DNA from: Shewanella sp. CG12_big_fil_rev_8_21_14_0_65_47_15
GTDB taxonomy: Bacteria > Pseudomonadota > Gammaproteobacteria > Enterobacterales > Shewanellaceae
Direction of reading: 5' to 3'
Assembly: GCF_002783505.1 (NCBI RefSeq)
Contig: NZ_PFGL01000049.1
Location: forward strand, 1-51,805
Length of the DNA stretch: 51,805 bases
Shown here: one piece after another, positions 21,301 to 27,400 of the stretch
How positions within the stretch are numbered: position 1 is the first letter of the stretch
Layout: each line of letters begins with the position of its first letter
Translations under genes and position numbers: made by a program
The notes under the pieces: model-generated
Told to the model about the DNA's origin: nothing
Seen by the model: the letters and a program-made list of their open reading frames with translations, nothing else
The model's database searches: none

Positions 21301-23997
21301 ATCTTTTAACGTACCGCCATTGAGTTCAATGCCAGCAGCGGCAGCAATGCCATTGGTATCCAAATCACCCGTCTGAACGGTATAGCGGAAGGTTAAAGCG
21401 CTGCTGCCTGAACCGGATGAGTAACTGGCATACACAGTGGCAGCACCAAGCGTCAGCGCTATGCGTGGAGTACCACCGCCGGTATCCACTGTGATGTTCT
21501 GGCTGGTGTTGACGGTAAAATCAAGGTTTTGCCCGGCTATATAAGTGTCATCAGCTGGAACACCTACGCTGCTGACGGTGGGAGTGGTAGTCGATGTCAG
21601 TTGACTGCTGTCGGCAGTGGTCAGTCCACCGGAAGAGGCACGCAAATTAAAGGTTTCATCACTGCCGCCAGAGGCCGTATAGGTCATTTGCAAACCGGTA
21701 AAAGTAGCTACGCCGCTACTGGGAGTAATAGACACAGTGGCGCCATTCCCGTCGGTATCACCTGTACCAGCCATAGTCGCACTGCCCGCGCCATTCATTT
21801 CAGCCAAGGTAATGCCAGTAGCATAACCCGTGTCCACAATGCTGTTTGCATCGCGTGCCGACACGATTGGCACAGTAGAGAAAGCGGTGTTCTGACCGCT
21901 AATGACGCTAGTAGGTGCAGGTTGAGTATCGAATACTAGTTGGGTCGCTACTACATCCGAGGTTACAGAGCTGGCATCTACTGTTGGTAAATTCGAGCCC
22001 ACGCCATCCTGATCATTCGCGGTCAAGGTGAATGCTTGCTGGTCGGCGGTGGCGGTATATGTCAGGTTGGTAAATGTTGCCACACCCGCTGTCGCCGCTT
22101 GGGTAGCGTTAGTTAAGGTACCCGCGCTGGCCTCGGTCAAAGTAATAGTTTCAGTGAAGTCCACATCGGTATTACCGAAGGCGTCACGCGCCGCAATAAT
22201 AGGTTGGGTAGTCAATGCCGCGCCGGAAACAGAACCCGCAGGCTGGGTAGTGAAAACTAGCTGGCTGGCTACAACGTCAATGGTGGTACCGCTGCCATTG
22301 GTGACTGGTGTGGTTGCGCCCATCTGCGTACCAGCACCTCCGACCGTGAGATTGGTATCGCCATCTACACTCAAAATAATAGTGTGATCTTCTGTGAGCG
22401 TCGTATTGTCGTTGTAGTAGGCATTTACCGTGTAGGTTTCATTGCCGCCGTTAGCAACGGACATACTCAGACCTGAGAAGGTAATAGTATCGGCACCCGC
22501 ACTGTAGGTACCAGTCACATTGCTAACGTCCGGCCCGTTCAGGCGCCAGGTAATTTTTCCGCGCTCGGCATCGGTACTGGTGCCGATGACGTTGACCACA
22601 ATTTGCGAGACCGTGGTCGCAAGACTGTCAGAGGTTCCACCGTCGGTGATGGTGAAGTCAAATATATCCACTGCTTCGCCGACCGTATCAATCGTGGTTG
22701 CCAGCCCAACGGGTTCACTGACACCACCTGCGGCAGTGAGGGTGGCGTCGCTGTCAGCCGCTGGAGTATCTATTGCATTCACGATTGTGAAGCCATAAAA
22801 CTCAAAGTACCCAGGGTAATCTGAAGCAAGGTTATTACAAGCACTTGCACAATCAAAAAATAATTTGAACCCTTTTAGTTTAACGCCAGAAAAAGATCCT
22901 AACTGCCCAGCTCCAAAGGTGAAGGTCTCTTTACCTCCGCTTCCGTCAACAGTCAAAGAGGTAACCGTTCCGCCGCTATGCAAGTAACCCACAATACGCA
23001 GATTAGTAAATTGAGAAGTATAGGCAGGATCAGTTGCCTCGCCCCCTGTTAATCCAGTTAGCTCAAATGCGGTGGTATTGACACCATCTGCGCGCAAATA
23101 AAAATAATGATTAGTGGTACCCGCACCACCTAGCATGTAAGCAAAACTACCAATGTCATTACCTAGGTTTTGAGTGGCGCCATCACCACTTTTGGCCGAC
23201 AAGTTGAAATGAGTGGTGCTGAGCTGTGCAATCCCAGTCCAACCTGCAAAATTATAAGTACCATTTGCAACTGGAGCCAACACACCCGAAAAATCCCTTA
23301 ACGCTTTTTCAGAAAACGCCAAAGTGGATTCAATATTTCCGCGGGTAACTTCTAATTCCCAGTCGCCCTGTAATTCGGCATTGCCGGTTAAATTATTGGA
23401 GGCGGCAATATCCAAACCAGTTTTATTGCTAATGATATCCAGCAACTCTTCACCGGCTTCATTCGCAGCCAGATCGCAACCGTAAAATAATAAATCGCCC
23501 CCCTCACGCACCGCGCCTTTTAGCAAGGCAAACGCGTGAACTTCTTGCTGGATTGTTTCCGGTGTAATACGCGAATTACCCAGCAGTATCACACCCGCTT
23601 CCGCATGGGAGACCACATGAATAGCAGCGAGATTTTTGTGGCCATCAAGTACATTAATTAACTGCGGTAATCCAGCGGTAGAAGAATCTAACTCAACCAA
23701 TTGCACACCAGGTTTAAGGGCGCGACGCAATACCGATTTATCAGCCTCAGTCACTGCGCCATCAACAATCACCAGCTCACGTACCGGATGTGCACTCTGG
23801 ATATCCAATTGATCGCCAGATAAATCAATTAGATCCTGTGGTAGAGAGTTGTCTGAACGCAATAATAGATCGGTCGATGCACTTATCGATGCACTCAAAT
23901 AGGAGCGTTGATAACTCGGCGCCGCGATTGCACCAGCACCATAGAGTCCGAATGGTAGTAACAGCGAGGAAAGCCCACTAAGCAGTGCGTGTCTCAT
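12385..23997 (-). CDS. Giant DUF4347/Ig-repeat surface protein ending in a GlyGly-CTERM-like signal plus OmpA-like barrel
   Basis: 3870 residues. In order: signal peptide (1-26); DUF4347 (about 72-240, with SHAEAG at His131 and FYGCD at Cys174); a region of unknown fold (240-400); Ig-like and cadherin-like modules of several types (about 400-2325), including three near-copies beginning SVGVPAxxTYIxGQNLDFTV; one diverged and four near-identical He_PIG modules (about 2326-2788); cadherin-like, HYR-like, Calx-beta-like and PKD-like modules (about 2790-3245); an Asp-rich TSP3-type calcium stretch (about 3250-3285); a choice-of-anchor-U-like domain (about 3290-3465); two VLANDTDSDGD-type cadherin-like modules (about 3470-3640); GGGS plus a hydrophobic helix plus Arg/His/Lys (3647-3672); a second signal-like helix ending ANA (3673-3689); and an eight-strand-type barrel ending in Phe (3690-3870). 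The start has AAGGGA upstream, 15 bp after the sulfotransferase stop. Likely exported and surface-exposed; adhesion is inferred, not shown. Confidence 0.9.
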   Translation of the reverse strand: MRHALLSGLSSLLLPFGLYGAGAIAAPSYQRSYLSASISASTDLLLRSDNSLPQDLIDLSGDQLDIQSAHPVRELVIVDGAVTEADKSVLRRALKPGVQLVELDSSTAGLPQLINVLDGHKNLAAIHVVSHAEAGVILLGNSRITPETIQQEVHAFALLKGAVREGGDLLFYGCDLAANEAGEELLDIISNKTGLDIAASNNLTGNAELQGDWELEVTRGNIESTLAFSEKALRDFSGVLAPVANGTYNFAGWTGIAQLSTTHFNLSAKSGDGATQNLGNDIGSFAYMLGGAGTTNHYFYLRADGVNTTAFELTGLTGGEATDPAYTSQFTNLRIVGYLHSGGTVTSLTVDGSGGKETFTFGAGQLGSFSGVKLKGFKLFFDCASACNNLASDYPGYFEFYGFTIVNAIDTPAADSDATLTAAGGVSEPVGLATTIDTVGEAVDIFDFTITDGGTSDSLATTVSQIVVNVIGTSTDAERGKITWRLNGPDVSNVTGTYSAGADTITFSGLSMSVANGGNETYTVNAYYNDNTTLTEDHTIILSVDGDTNLTVGGAGTQMGATTPVTNGSGTTIDVVASQLVFTTQPAGSVSGAALTTQPIIAARDAFGNTDVDFTETITLTEASAGTLTNATQAATAGVATFTNLTYTATADQQAFTLTANDQDGVGSNLPTVDASSVTSDVVATQLVFDTQPAPTSVISGQNTAFSTVPIVSARDANSIVDTGYATGITLAEMNGAGSATMAGTGDTDGNGATVSITPSSGVATFTGLQMTYTASGGSDETFNLRASSGGLTTADSSQLTSTTTPTVSSVGVPADDTYIAGQNLDFTVNTSQNITVDTGGGTPRIALTLGAATVYASYSSGSGSSALTFRYTVQTGDLDTNGIAAAAGIELNGGTLKDGSNNDLTLTLNSVGSLTAVLVDAVVPNAPTGLNLTAGSDSGSSATDDYTSDTTPTLTGSAEANSTVRIYDTDGTTVLVTTTANGIGNWLTTSSALADGAHSLTAKATDAAGNESVASTALVVTIDTTAPTVTDANISIAGGTGTAGAYIAGDTVTASWNNTAIGDNNSDTMSAVTVDFSQFGGGAAVAATNSSGTWTATYTLVAGAINSSNRNVSVTVTDNAGNTRTQADSSNAVVDNVLPAVGSVGVPANATYIVGQNLDFTVNTTEAITVSTAGGTPRIALTIGSATVYASYLSGSGSNALTFRYTVQSGDLDTDGIAVAGLIETNGGILKDSLGNTLNSALNSVGNTTAVLVDAIAPTVSSVTVPANDTYVVGETLSFTVSSTENVTVNTGGGTPRIAVTIGGTTRYAAYISGSGTTNLVFSYTVQVGDNDTDGIALASSIDANGGTLLDGAGNDLVLTLHSVGSTIAILVDTAAPTVQSLNPVDGDVGVAVGANFVLTMNEDIQLGTGNIVIYDADDLAVATIDVTAHAGQLSTAGGMLTINPTANLVENTSYYIQIANGAITDLADNIYAGISNKTDWNFTVADVTPSIVTGVVVSGSPAANAASLVFTVSFDEVVNNLSADDFVLTATGSASGSIASVSAASGTSVDVTVNTVSGTGSLRLDVKANSNIQDASGNGNGTNGYTAAYTGGASHAVDRDPPLAPSGLDLAAGSDSGISSTDNVTKDTTPTFTGSAEANSTVTLTSSIDGALGTTTADGAGNWSFTTPLLTSNSAHNITATATDAAGNTGAASTALVLTLDTQTPTITSSAPAGGASAADVSVIFNLAFSESVNSLTTDDFALVSTGTASGSISSVSVSSGAGVAVTVNGISGTGSLKVDHTASDIVDDAGNALGVYSAGTPHSVDTDAPTIASVSFDQASVTQANQGMISLTLASAEVGTSANYTITGSSGTPVTGTIAVVSASQQITNINVSGLGDGTLTLSLTLTDTAGNVSSPAVTDTISKDAAIPAVSVVNVNDGHYGVGSAIDITLTLTEDVVVSGTLSTLSLDIDGMARQAIFVSAVSGVLTYRYTVQAGDNTGASGLIVDANGIVLNGDTMRDAGSNDADLSYSQWDSVNVIVDTTAPVDPIVTTPAGTISTNQATTLVSGTHAEDGVTISLYADVDNDGVADNATVLDDTIVVAGAWTLSASLSTDSDNNFVVVARDAASNVSAPQNVPTITQDSMAPAAPSTPDLDAASDSGTSSADDITKNTTLVLTGTAEAGASVVLSSQLDGELGTVNADGSGDWSVSATNVSAGTHSITAAATDIAGNSSVASSALSVTIDTSAPTSSVIDNQHIQPGESSSTLAFTIADDVTAVTDILVTPASSDTTVVPLADIVLAGSNADRSVTVTALGSGTSTITLTLEDGAGNTSTQTFEVVVNSAPTILGTPATNVAQGAPYSFVPTGADADGNSLLFGITNRPAWASFNTATGELSGTPTNADVGVTTAIVISVSDGVLSASLSAFNLTVTNVNDAPTISSTAITAATQDAAYSYSFAASDTDVGDVLTLSAVTKPSWLSFNAASGVLSGTPSNSDVGSHAVTLRVSDTDGLTAEQSFSITVTNVNDAPTISSTAITTATQDVAYSYSFVASDSDTGDSLTLSAVTKPSWLSFNAATGVLSGTPGNADVGAHPVLLRVTDADGLTAEQSFSITVTNVNDAPTISSTAITAATQDAAYSYSFAASDSDVSDVLTLSAVTKPNWLSFNAASGVLSGMPSNADVGAHPVILRVTDTDGLTAEQSFSIQVTNVNDAPTISSTAITTATQDTAYSYTFVASDTDVGDVLTLSAVTKPSWLSFNATSGVLSGTPSNSDVGSHAVTLRVGDTDGLTAEQSFSIQVTNINDAPIAIGSTVTLEEDSSLMITLAAEDADSDPLTYEVVAQPESGTLEQHGSVWLYIPEKDFNGTDLISFIAKDVELSSEPGTVTITVTPVNDEPQAVDDSYTLISTANDTYSLAVLANDVDVDGDPLTIDGAAADIGNVQIGDGGLIFTAPEAYVGPVALRYTISDGNKGRATAKVIVLIEGAESDNQPVITLPDDVEVNATGLFTRVKLGFAKAVDRNGHPLPVSLVNKSLFFAPGSYLAYWQAVDRDGNKAIKAQKVKVNPLISLSKDQVVGEGNEVIVSVHLNGEAPIYPLSIPYTVSGSAGNADHDLVDGVVEIISGQMTQIRFSTIEDGVVEGDEDVLINLDTGLNLGSKKQTQVLITEANIAPKVSLAVTQAGAHQFIVAQNGGEVHIHAQVTDANMQDSLTLSWNSGSLSLQSDDAGMFFSPVAVQPGIYPVSLTATDDGLPARSTTEKVYIVVRPSLPVLTGDDTDDDLIPDDQEGFTDTDSDGIPDYLDANGDCSVMPEGELEPVYFLAEGQAGVCLRLGHIALRQGQSGVQLPSNAVAEDTLAANVGGIFDFIATGLPQQGQSYSLVLPQRAPIPANAVYRKFNTPNGWQDFVIDERNNVASTEGERGFCPPPGDSRWAPGLTEGHWCVQLTIEDGGPNDDDGVANRTIVDPSGVSVMLNGNHLPVANPDAASIPWNQSLDVSVLANDTDSDGDSLTVTQVISEFGTVVILANQQLSYMPATDFIGTDVLVYSITDGKGGTASSELTVTVNGNAAPIAVNDNAATDDRTSLLLDVLSNDTDADGNGLTLVGASAQQGTVSIESNKLRYIPKTGFDGVDTVTYQVSDGLGGEASGQALITVKAYQEVVIDNKSGGGSMALWALALILVGGFMRHREWQKLALGALLLLSSIQQANASDWYVEGFIGQAQADSGMQDLQPQVGAGVVTSIDNSDTAFGVSVGYQWTPTVAVELAYADFGEASARIEGASLTPEQYHELVKTVTPVLADGVMLGLRFTLLQHEYWRFEVPVGLFHWQADISSTMGNTSLKTDLDGTDWYAGVRFSYQLTDAWSVGLGYQYVDIEPNDFLSSQFNLRYQF
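12388..12930 (-). other. OmpA-like outer-membrane beta-barrel domain of the giant protein
   Basis: Residues 3690-3870 show alternating hydrophobic/polar strands with aromatic girdles (YVEGFIGQ, AFGVSVGYQW, AVELAYADFG, VMLGLRFTLL, WYAGVRFSYQL, SVGLGYQYVD) and end FNLRYQF with a terminal Phe, the BAM recognition signature. The pattern fits the eight-stranded OmpA/OprF-type barrel. Confidence 0.75.
12931..13059 (-). other. Internal GlyGly-CTERM-like sorting signal followed by a second signal peptide
   Basis: Residues 3647-3672 of the giant protein read GGGSMALWALALILVGGF, then MRHREWQK: a small-residue motif, a hydrophobic helix and a basic cluster, the plan of GlyGly-CTERM signals cut by rhombosortase. 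Residues 3673-3689 form another hydrophobic helix ending in ANA before Ser3690, a good signal-peptidase-I site. The two helices would form an inner-membrane hairpin with the basic loop in the cytoplasm. Normally a GlyGly-CTERM is at the very end of a protein. Confidence 0.75.
15635..16738. repeat. Four tandem 276-bp repeats coding He_PIG Ig-like modules
   Basis: Unit starts fall at 15635, 15911, 16187, 16463 and (end of array) 16739, exactly 276 bp apart, so each unit codes 92 residues with no insertions or deletions. Each begins (minus-strand sense) around the motif NDAPTISSTAIT and contains LTLSAVTKPSWLSFNA and GLTAEQSFSI. The units are near-identical in DNA as well as protein, implying recent duplication or gene conversion. 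Antisense reading of the same units gives repeated spurious open frames on the plus strand. Confidence 0.95.
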
Positions 23998-24012
23998 GAT
24001 AAGTGATTCCCT

Positions 24013-24855
24013 TCATTTTTTTGCGTTAGGTGCTACAGTTTTTTTACTCGCAATAATATTGGCGGCAGTACCGGTTTGATCTTGCCAAAAATCCATCTCT
24101 TGATATTTCATAAATAAGTCAGGCGGTAAAATACTGCGTCTACTTTTGTATTCCACTTTCCGCTTAACGCTGTGCAAACCTTTGACCCCAAGATTGTGGT
24201 CAAACTCATTTTCAGCATAGTCGACATGATTAAAATCGTGCTCAAATTGTGGTTCGCCAATAAAACGATAGATTAATTCCAGCGTGCGGGTCGGATGCTG
24301 GGTAAGCAGATCATAATCCACTAATAGCAAGCGATCAGAAAACTCGCCGTAATAGGCTTCCTTGAGCGCCATCCATGCACTTCCAACCGCGCCACCGGCA
24401 TTGATTAACGAGTCGCAGCGGCTATAAACCGTCTGACGCGAGGCCGCATTGAACATACGGCTGTAATCAAAAGGGTTTTTACGATAAATCACTTCAAAAC
24501 TATCCATAATCCAAGCCGGATTACGCACACAACAAATCACTTTAAAATCGTCAACCAACTCTACCAATTGGTGTAAACGGGCAGTCCAGTGACGGTTAGT
24601 GTCGAAAACCACCGGATGGCTTTTATCTTGGTAATATGCGTCAATTAATGCCCGACAAATGACCTTACGTTTATGTTCATCGAAAAATGAATAGGACTCA
24701 CTACCTGCCCCCATCTGTTCGAGGGCGCCATTCACAAGCCCTGCCACAGGGCTACTCATAGCCGCATGAAAGCGTGGATTTTGCCGAAGTATACCCGCGA
24801 GCAGCGTCGAGCCTGCACGCGGTAAACCTGAAATAAAATGTAATTTGTTTGGCAT
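24013..24855 (-). CDS. Sulfotransferase-family protein (second of two in the block)
   Basis: Sulfotransferases move the sulfuryl group of PAPS to a hydroxyl or amine. The 280-residue protein has the 5'-phosphosulfate loop SGLPRAGSTLL (9-19) near the N-terminus and a 3'-phosphate region in VICCVRNPAWIMDSFE (about 123-138). This is the Sulfotransfer_1/3 type of soluble bacterial enzyme. I start at the ATG at 24855; a TTG one codon upstream is less likely. Its stop lies 15 bp before the giant gene, whose ribosome-binding site follows directly, so the two are co-expressed. The substrate is unknown; tyrosine or glycan sulfation of the giant protein or collar proteins is a hypothesis. Confidence 0.85.
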   Translation of the reverse strand: MPNKLHFISGLPRAGSTLLAGILRQNPRFHAAMSSPVAGLVNGALEQMGAGSESYSFFDEHKRKVICRALIDAYYQDKSHPVVFDTNRHWTARLHQLVELVDDFKVICCVRNPAWIMDSFEVIYRKNPFDYSRMFNAASRQTVYSRCDSLINAGGAVGSAWMALKEAYYGEFSDRLLLVDYDLLTQHPTRTLELIYRFIGEPQFEHDFNHVDYAENEFDHNLGVKGLHSVKRKVEYKSRRSILPPDLFMKYQEMDFWQDQTGTAANIIASKKTVAPNAKK

Positions 24856-24886
24856 CAATGTGACTTACTAATTAAAAATATTTATT

Positions 24887-24915
24887 AAAAAAACTTCCCG
24901 GCAAAAAAATGCCGG
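24887..24915 (-). terminator. Intrinsic terminator after the collar-protein genes
   Basis: On the minus strand a CCGGCA/TGCCGG stem (24898-24903 with 24910-24915) with an AT-rich loop is followed within four bases by seven T's (24887-24893). It lies just after the third collar gene and before the sulfotransferase, so it could lower expression of the sulfotransferase and giant gene relative to the collar genes. Confidence 0.65.
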
Positions 24916-24929
24916 AAACCATTCATCAA

Positions 24930-25466
24930 TTAATTGCGTGCCGGAAATACACCGTAAAGGGCAATGCAATAATTCAGGGCTATAAACGGCTGACGGTTTT
25001 CATGAGCCTGACCACCACCACTAATACCTAATGTCTGCGGTGCCATAGCGGTATTTAACGTACCGGGTGCTGCCTGCATATAATTGACAAAACCACCACT
25101 ACGGCCATCCTTCGCCAGATAGGTGTTAGCTGCCGGAGAAGGCAAAGTACCCGGATTATTCAAACCGGTCAGCGTATGGTTATGCGCAGGCATTTCAGTA
25201 GCAAGCAGGGTTACATCATTCTCGCCAAACGGTTCGCCCCAATCCCAGGTTCTCAGCCCGGGCCCCTGACCTACGCCCGCAACGACCTGCCCCTGCAAAT
25301 TAGGCAATTGGAACGTGGTTGTCCCATTGCCACCGTAAGTAATTCCAATAATTGAAAACAATGCGGTGTTACTTGCGATTGACAATATCTGACCATTACA
25401 CAGCGCCCAATTGTGGGGAGCGAAGCTGAATGGCAACAAACGGATTTCACCAATAAATGGATCCAT
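24930..25466 (-). CDS. Tail-collar-domain (MdpB-type) protein C
   Basis: 178 residues. The N-terminal half is a phage tail collar domain, with the typical motifs FIGEIRLLPFSFAPHNW, LCNGQILSI, LFSIIGITYGGNGTTTFQLPNL. The C-terminal half is Gly/Pro/Asn-rich and ends in the conserved ALNYCIALYGVFPARN. This is the family named after microcystin-dependent protein MdpB of Microcystis. Members are small, lack a signal peptide and often occur in clusters of two to four. No function is established for the stand-alone proteins; trimeric, receptor- or surface-binding tips are inferred from phage collars. It is the last of three homologues in tandem and is followed by a terminator. Confidence 0.88.
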   Translation of the reverse strand: MDPFIGEIRLLPFSFAPHNWALCNGQILSIASNTALFSIIGITYGGNGTTTFQLPNLQGQVVAGVGQGPGLRTWDWGEPFGENDVTLLATEMPAHNHTLTGLNNPGTLPSPAANTYLAKDGRSGGFVNYMQAAPGTLNTAMAPQTLGISGGGQAHENRQPFIALNYCIALYGVFPARN

Positions 25467-25477
25467 AATTTCGCTCC

Positions 25478-26008
25478 TTAATTACGCGATGGGAAAATGC
25501 CTTCAATACACATGATGTAATTTATCGCTGTGGTAGGCATGATGTTATTGTGTGGTTGTGTTCCCCCGGTAGGCTGCACACTGGCCGCATTCATAACCTG
25601 GGGATCGGCACCGGTAGACGGCAAAGGAGCATAAATATTATCGGTATTACTGTGGGCAAAGACATTACCCGTAGGGCTGGGTGATGTGGAGGAACTTGCT
25701 GTACTCGCCGAAAAACTATGGCTATGTGAAGGTATTTGCGACGTCAATAAGGTCACAGATTCAACACCAAATTGCTGGCCAATAATGCGGGGAGTAAGGC
25801 CTGGGCCATTGCCCTGCCCAACCGGCAGCCGGCCGCGTAAATCAGGCATCTGGAAAGTAGTGACTCCATCGCCACCGTATGTCGTTCCAATCAGTGCGAA
25901 AAGCGTAGTCTGCTCGCTAATACTTAATAGCTGACCCGCGCACAACAACCAACCTCTCGGTGCATAGCTACCCGCAAACAGGCGAATATCACCAATATAA
26001 GCATCCAT
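25478..26008 (-). CDS. Tail-collar-domain (MdpB-type) protein B
   Basis: 176 residues, homologous along its whole length to the proteins on both sides: YIGDIRLFAGSYAPRGWLLC, LFALIGTTYGGDGVTTFQMPDLRGRLP and the end INYIMCIEGIFPSRN. The middle (about residues 100-150) is rich in Ser, Thr and Pro and differs most between the three copies; it is the likely variable, surface-contacting part. The spacing is 11 bp to the next gene and 12 bp from the previous one, each gap with a purine-rich ribosome-binding site, so the three are one transcription unit. The three copies have clearly diverged, so this is an old duplication. Confidence 0.88.
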   Translation of the reverse strand: MDAYIGDIRLFAGSYAPRGWLLCAGQLLSISEQTTLFALIGTTYGGDGVTTFQMPDLRGRLPVGQGNGPGLTPRIIGQQFGVESVTLLTSQIPSHSHSFSASTASSSTSPSPTGNVFAHSNTDNIYAPLPSTGADPQVMNAASVQPTGGTQPHNNIMPTTAINYIMCIEGIFPSRN

Positions 26009-26020
26009 AGTGATTCTCCT

Positions 26021-26542
26021 CTAGTTACGTGAAGGGTAAATGCCTTGAGTGGCAATGCAATAATTCATCACCAGTGAAGGCTGGCAGTTCTCATGGGGTT
26101 GATTACCGCCGGTATTGGATACCGTTGCAGGATCCAATGCCTGCAGGCTTGAGGCTGGCTCATACAAATTGACATCGCCCGTTGCGTTCTTGGCAGCGGC
26201 AATATTATTGCCTGCAAACAACGTGGTATCGCCTGCCGTAGAAGAGGCCACCACAAGGTGATTGTGCACTGGCAGGTTGTTGGGTACTAGGGTTACATTT
26301 TCTGCACCCGCCTTACTACCTTGGAGTAAACCCGCAGCAGTATTCGGGTGAACCGGCGCACGGCCACGCAAATCAGGCAACGCAAAGGTATTGACACCGT
26401 CGCCACCGTAGGTCGTACCCAATAACGAAAAAAGCGCTTGATTGGAATTGATTGGCAATAATTGCCCGGCACACAAAGTCCAATACTTAGGTGCCCAGTT
26501 GTATGGGAGAAGCTTAATTTCTCCGAGAAAAAAATCAGACAT
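26021..26542 (-). CDS. Tail-collar-domain (MdpB-type) protein A
   Basis: 173 residues, first of the collar trio. Collar motifs: FLGEIKLLPYNWAPKYWTLC, LFSLLGTTYGGDGVNTFALPDLRGR, and the end MNYCIATQGIYPSRN. The start at 26542 has AAGGAG six bases upstream; an overlapping ATG at 26546 is out of frame and stops after three codons. A 90-bp gap separates it from the GNAT gene and contains an inverted repeat (AACCTG 26565-26570, CAGGTT 26583-26588) that might be an operator, so a separate promoter for the collar genes is possible. Confidence 0.88.
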   Translation of the reverse strand: MSDFFLGEIKLLPYNWAPKYWTLCAGQLLPINSNQALFSLLGTTYGGDGVNTFALPDLRGRAPVHPNTAAGLLQGSKAGAENVTLVPNNLPVHNHLVVASSTAGDTTLFAGNNIAAAKNATGDVNLYEPASSLQALDPATVSNTGGNQPHENCQPSLVMNYCIATQGIYPSRN

Positions 26543-26632
26543 CCATTACTCCTTGATAAAAGTAAACCTGTCTAAACATCATCAGGTTGATTACACACGC
26601 TTTCCTCTTCCCTCAAAGCAAAACAACACTAC

Positions 26633-27124
26633 CTATGGTGATGGCCACGATAGCCACTCTTGTGTAGGTGATATTTCAAAAGGTAAGAAACCCAAGCGAA
26701 GATATAACTGTTTCGCACGCATATTTTGCCGATCAACGCTTAGACTCACACTCGCCTCTTTTGCTTGGGCATAGGCTTTTACCGAGTCCAAAATGACTGA
26801 ACCATAACCATAGCCACGAAATTGCGGCGCGATGACAAAGTCGACGATATGGACACCGTTAGTCGATGGATTAAGTATGATTTTGCCAATAGAAATTGAT
26901 TGATATTCAATGATTAGAGTCACAGCTTGAGGATATTGGGCTGCGTAACCCGCTTGTTGTAAGCGGTATTGTTGTTGCACTAATAGCTCTCGTTGCTGTG
27001 GGGAAAGCGGTAATAGAGACAGTTCCGCCCTTGCAGAACAAAATAGTGTAAATACAAAAGCATCGTCATTTTTATGCGCGTAACGCAATGAATAGGCTTT
27101 AGGTAATACTATGTCTTCTACCAT
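26633..27124 (-). CDS. GNAT-family acetyltransferase in the collar/sulfotransferase cluster
   Basis: A GNAT fold of 163 residues with motif A as FRGYGYGSVILDSVKAYA and the motif NMRAKQLYLRLGFLPFE near the C-terminus. I start at the second ATG (27124): it has GGGA nine bases upstream, while the ATG at 27133 is too close to that sequence. GNAT genes next to MdpB-type collar proteins and sulfotransferases recur, as I recall, in other bacteria, so protein modification is plausible, but the substrate cannot be read from the sequence. Confidence 0.8.
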   Translation of the reverse strand: MVEDIVLPKAYSLRYAHKNDDAFVFTLFCSARAELSLLPLSPQQRELLVQQQYRLQQAGYAAQYPQAVTLIIEYQSISIGKIILNPSTNGVHIVDFVIAPQFRGYGYGSVILDSVKAYAQAKEASVSLSVDRQNMRAKQLYLRLGFLPFEISPTQEWLSWPSP

Positions 27125-27308
27125 CAAACACATTCCCTGTAATAATTAACTCTGGCAGCGCTGTATAGTTCATTAATTCGCCGTGGCAGCTCGGGGGCAC
27201 CGAGCAAAACTCGACAAATCGAATGACAGGTTTAAAGACCGACTCAGGGGAATGCGTTCGCAGAATAAAACGGCTAACGGCTTGGAAGTACATGATTGCA
27301 TTTTCCAT
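27099..27308 (-). CDS. Possible small protein of unknown function
   Basis: A 69-residue open frame (ATG at 27308, alternative ATG at 27293 preceded by GGGATGG) in the 276-bp gap between the first sulfotransferase and the GNAT gene. Its end overlaps the GNAT start by 26 bp. The sequence (for example RTHSPESVFKPVIRFVEF) matches nothing I recognise, has no signal peptide or membrane segment, and might simply be chance. It is listed because it would fill the gap and couple translation to the GNAT gene. Confidence 0.3.
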   Translation of the reverse strand: MENAIMYFQAVSRFILRTHSPESVFKPVIRFVEFCSVPPSCHGELMNYTALPELIITGNVFDGRRHSIT

Positions 27309-27400
27309 CCCTAGAATAAAAACGTTAACTTTCCGATATTTTTTAAATATACACCGTTGGCTAAAGCTAGTTTACGTTACTCTAAAATACAAGACGAATG

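Noticed and set aside
17303..22824. Other plus-strand open frames of 60-136 codons inside the giant gene
   Set aside because: Stop-poor antisense of Thr/Ala/Gly-rich repeats; compositionally odd translations with no domains, and the minus-strand frame is intact throughout.
24930..26542. Prophage or tail-fibre locus suggested by three tail-collar proteins
   Set aside because: No capsid, portal, terminase, tail tube, lysis, integrase or attachment sites; stand-alone MdpB-type proteins are common outside phages.
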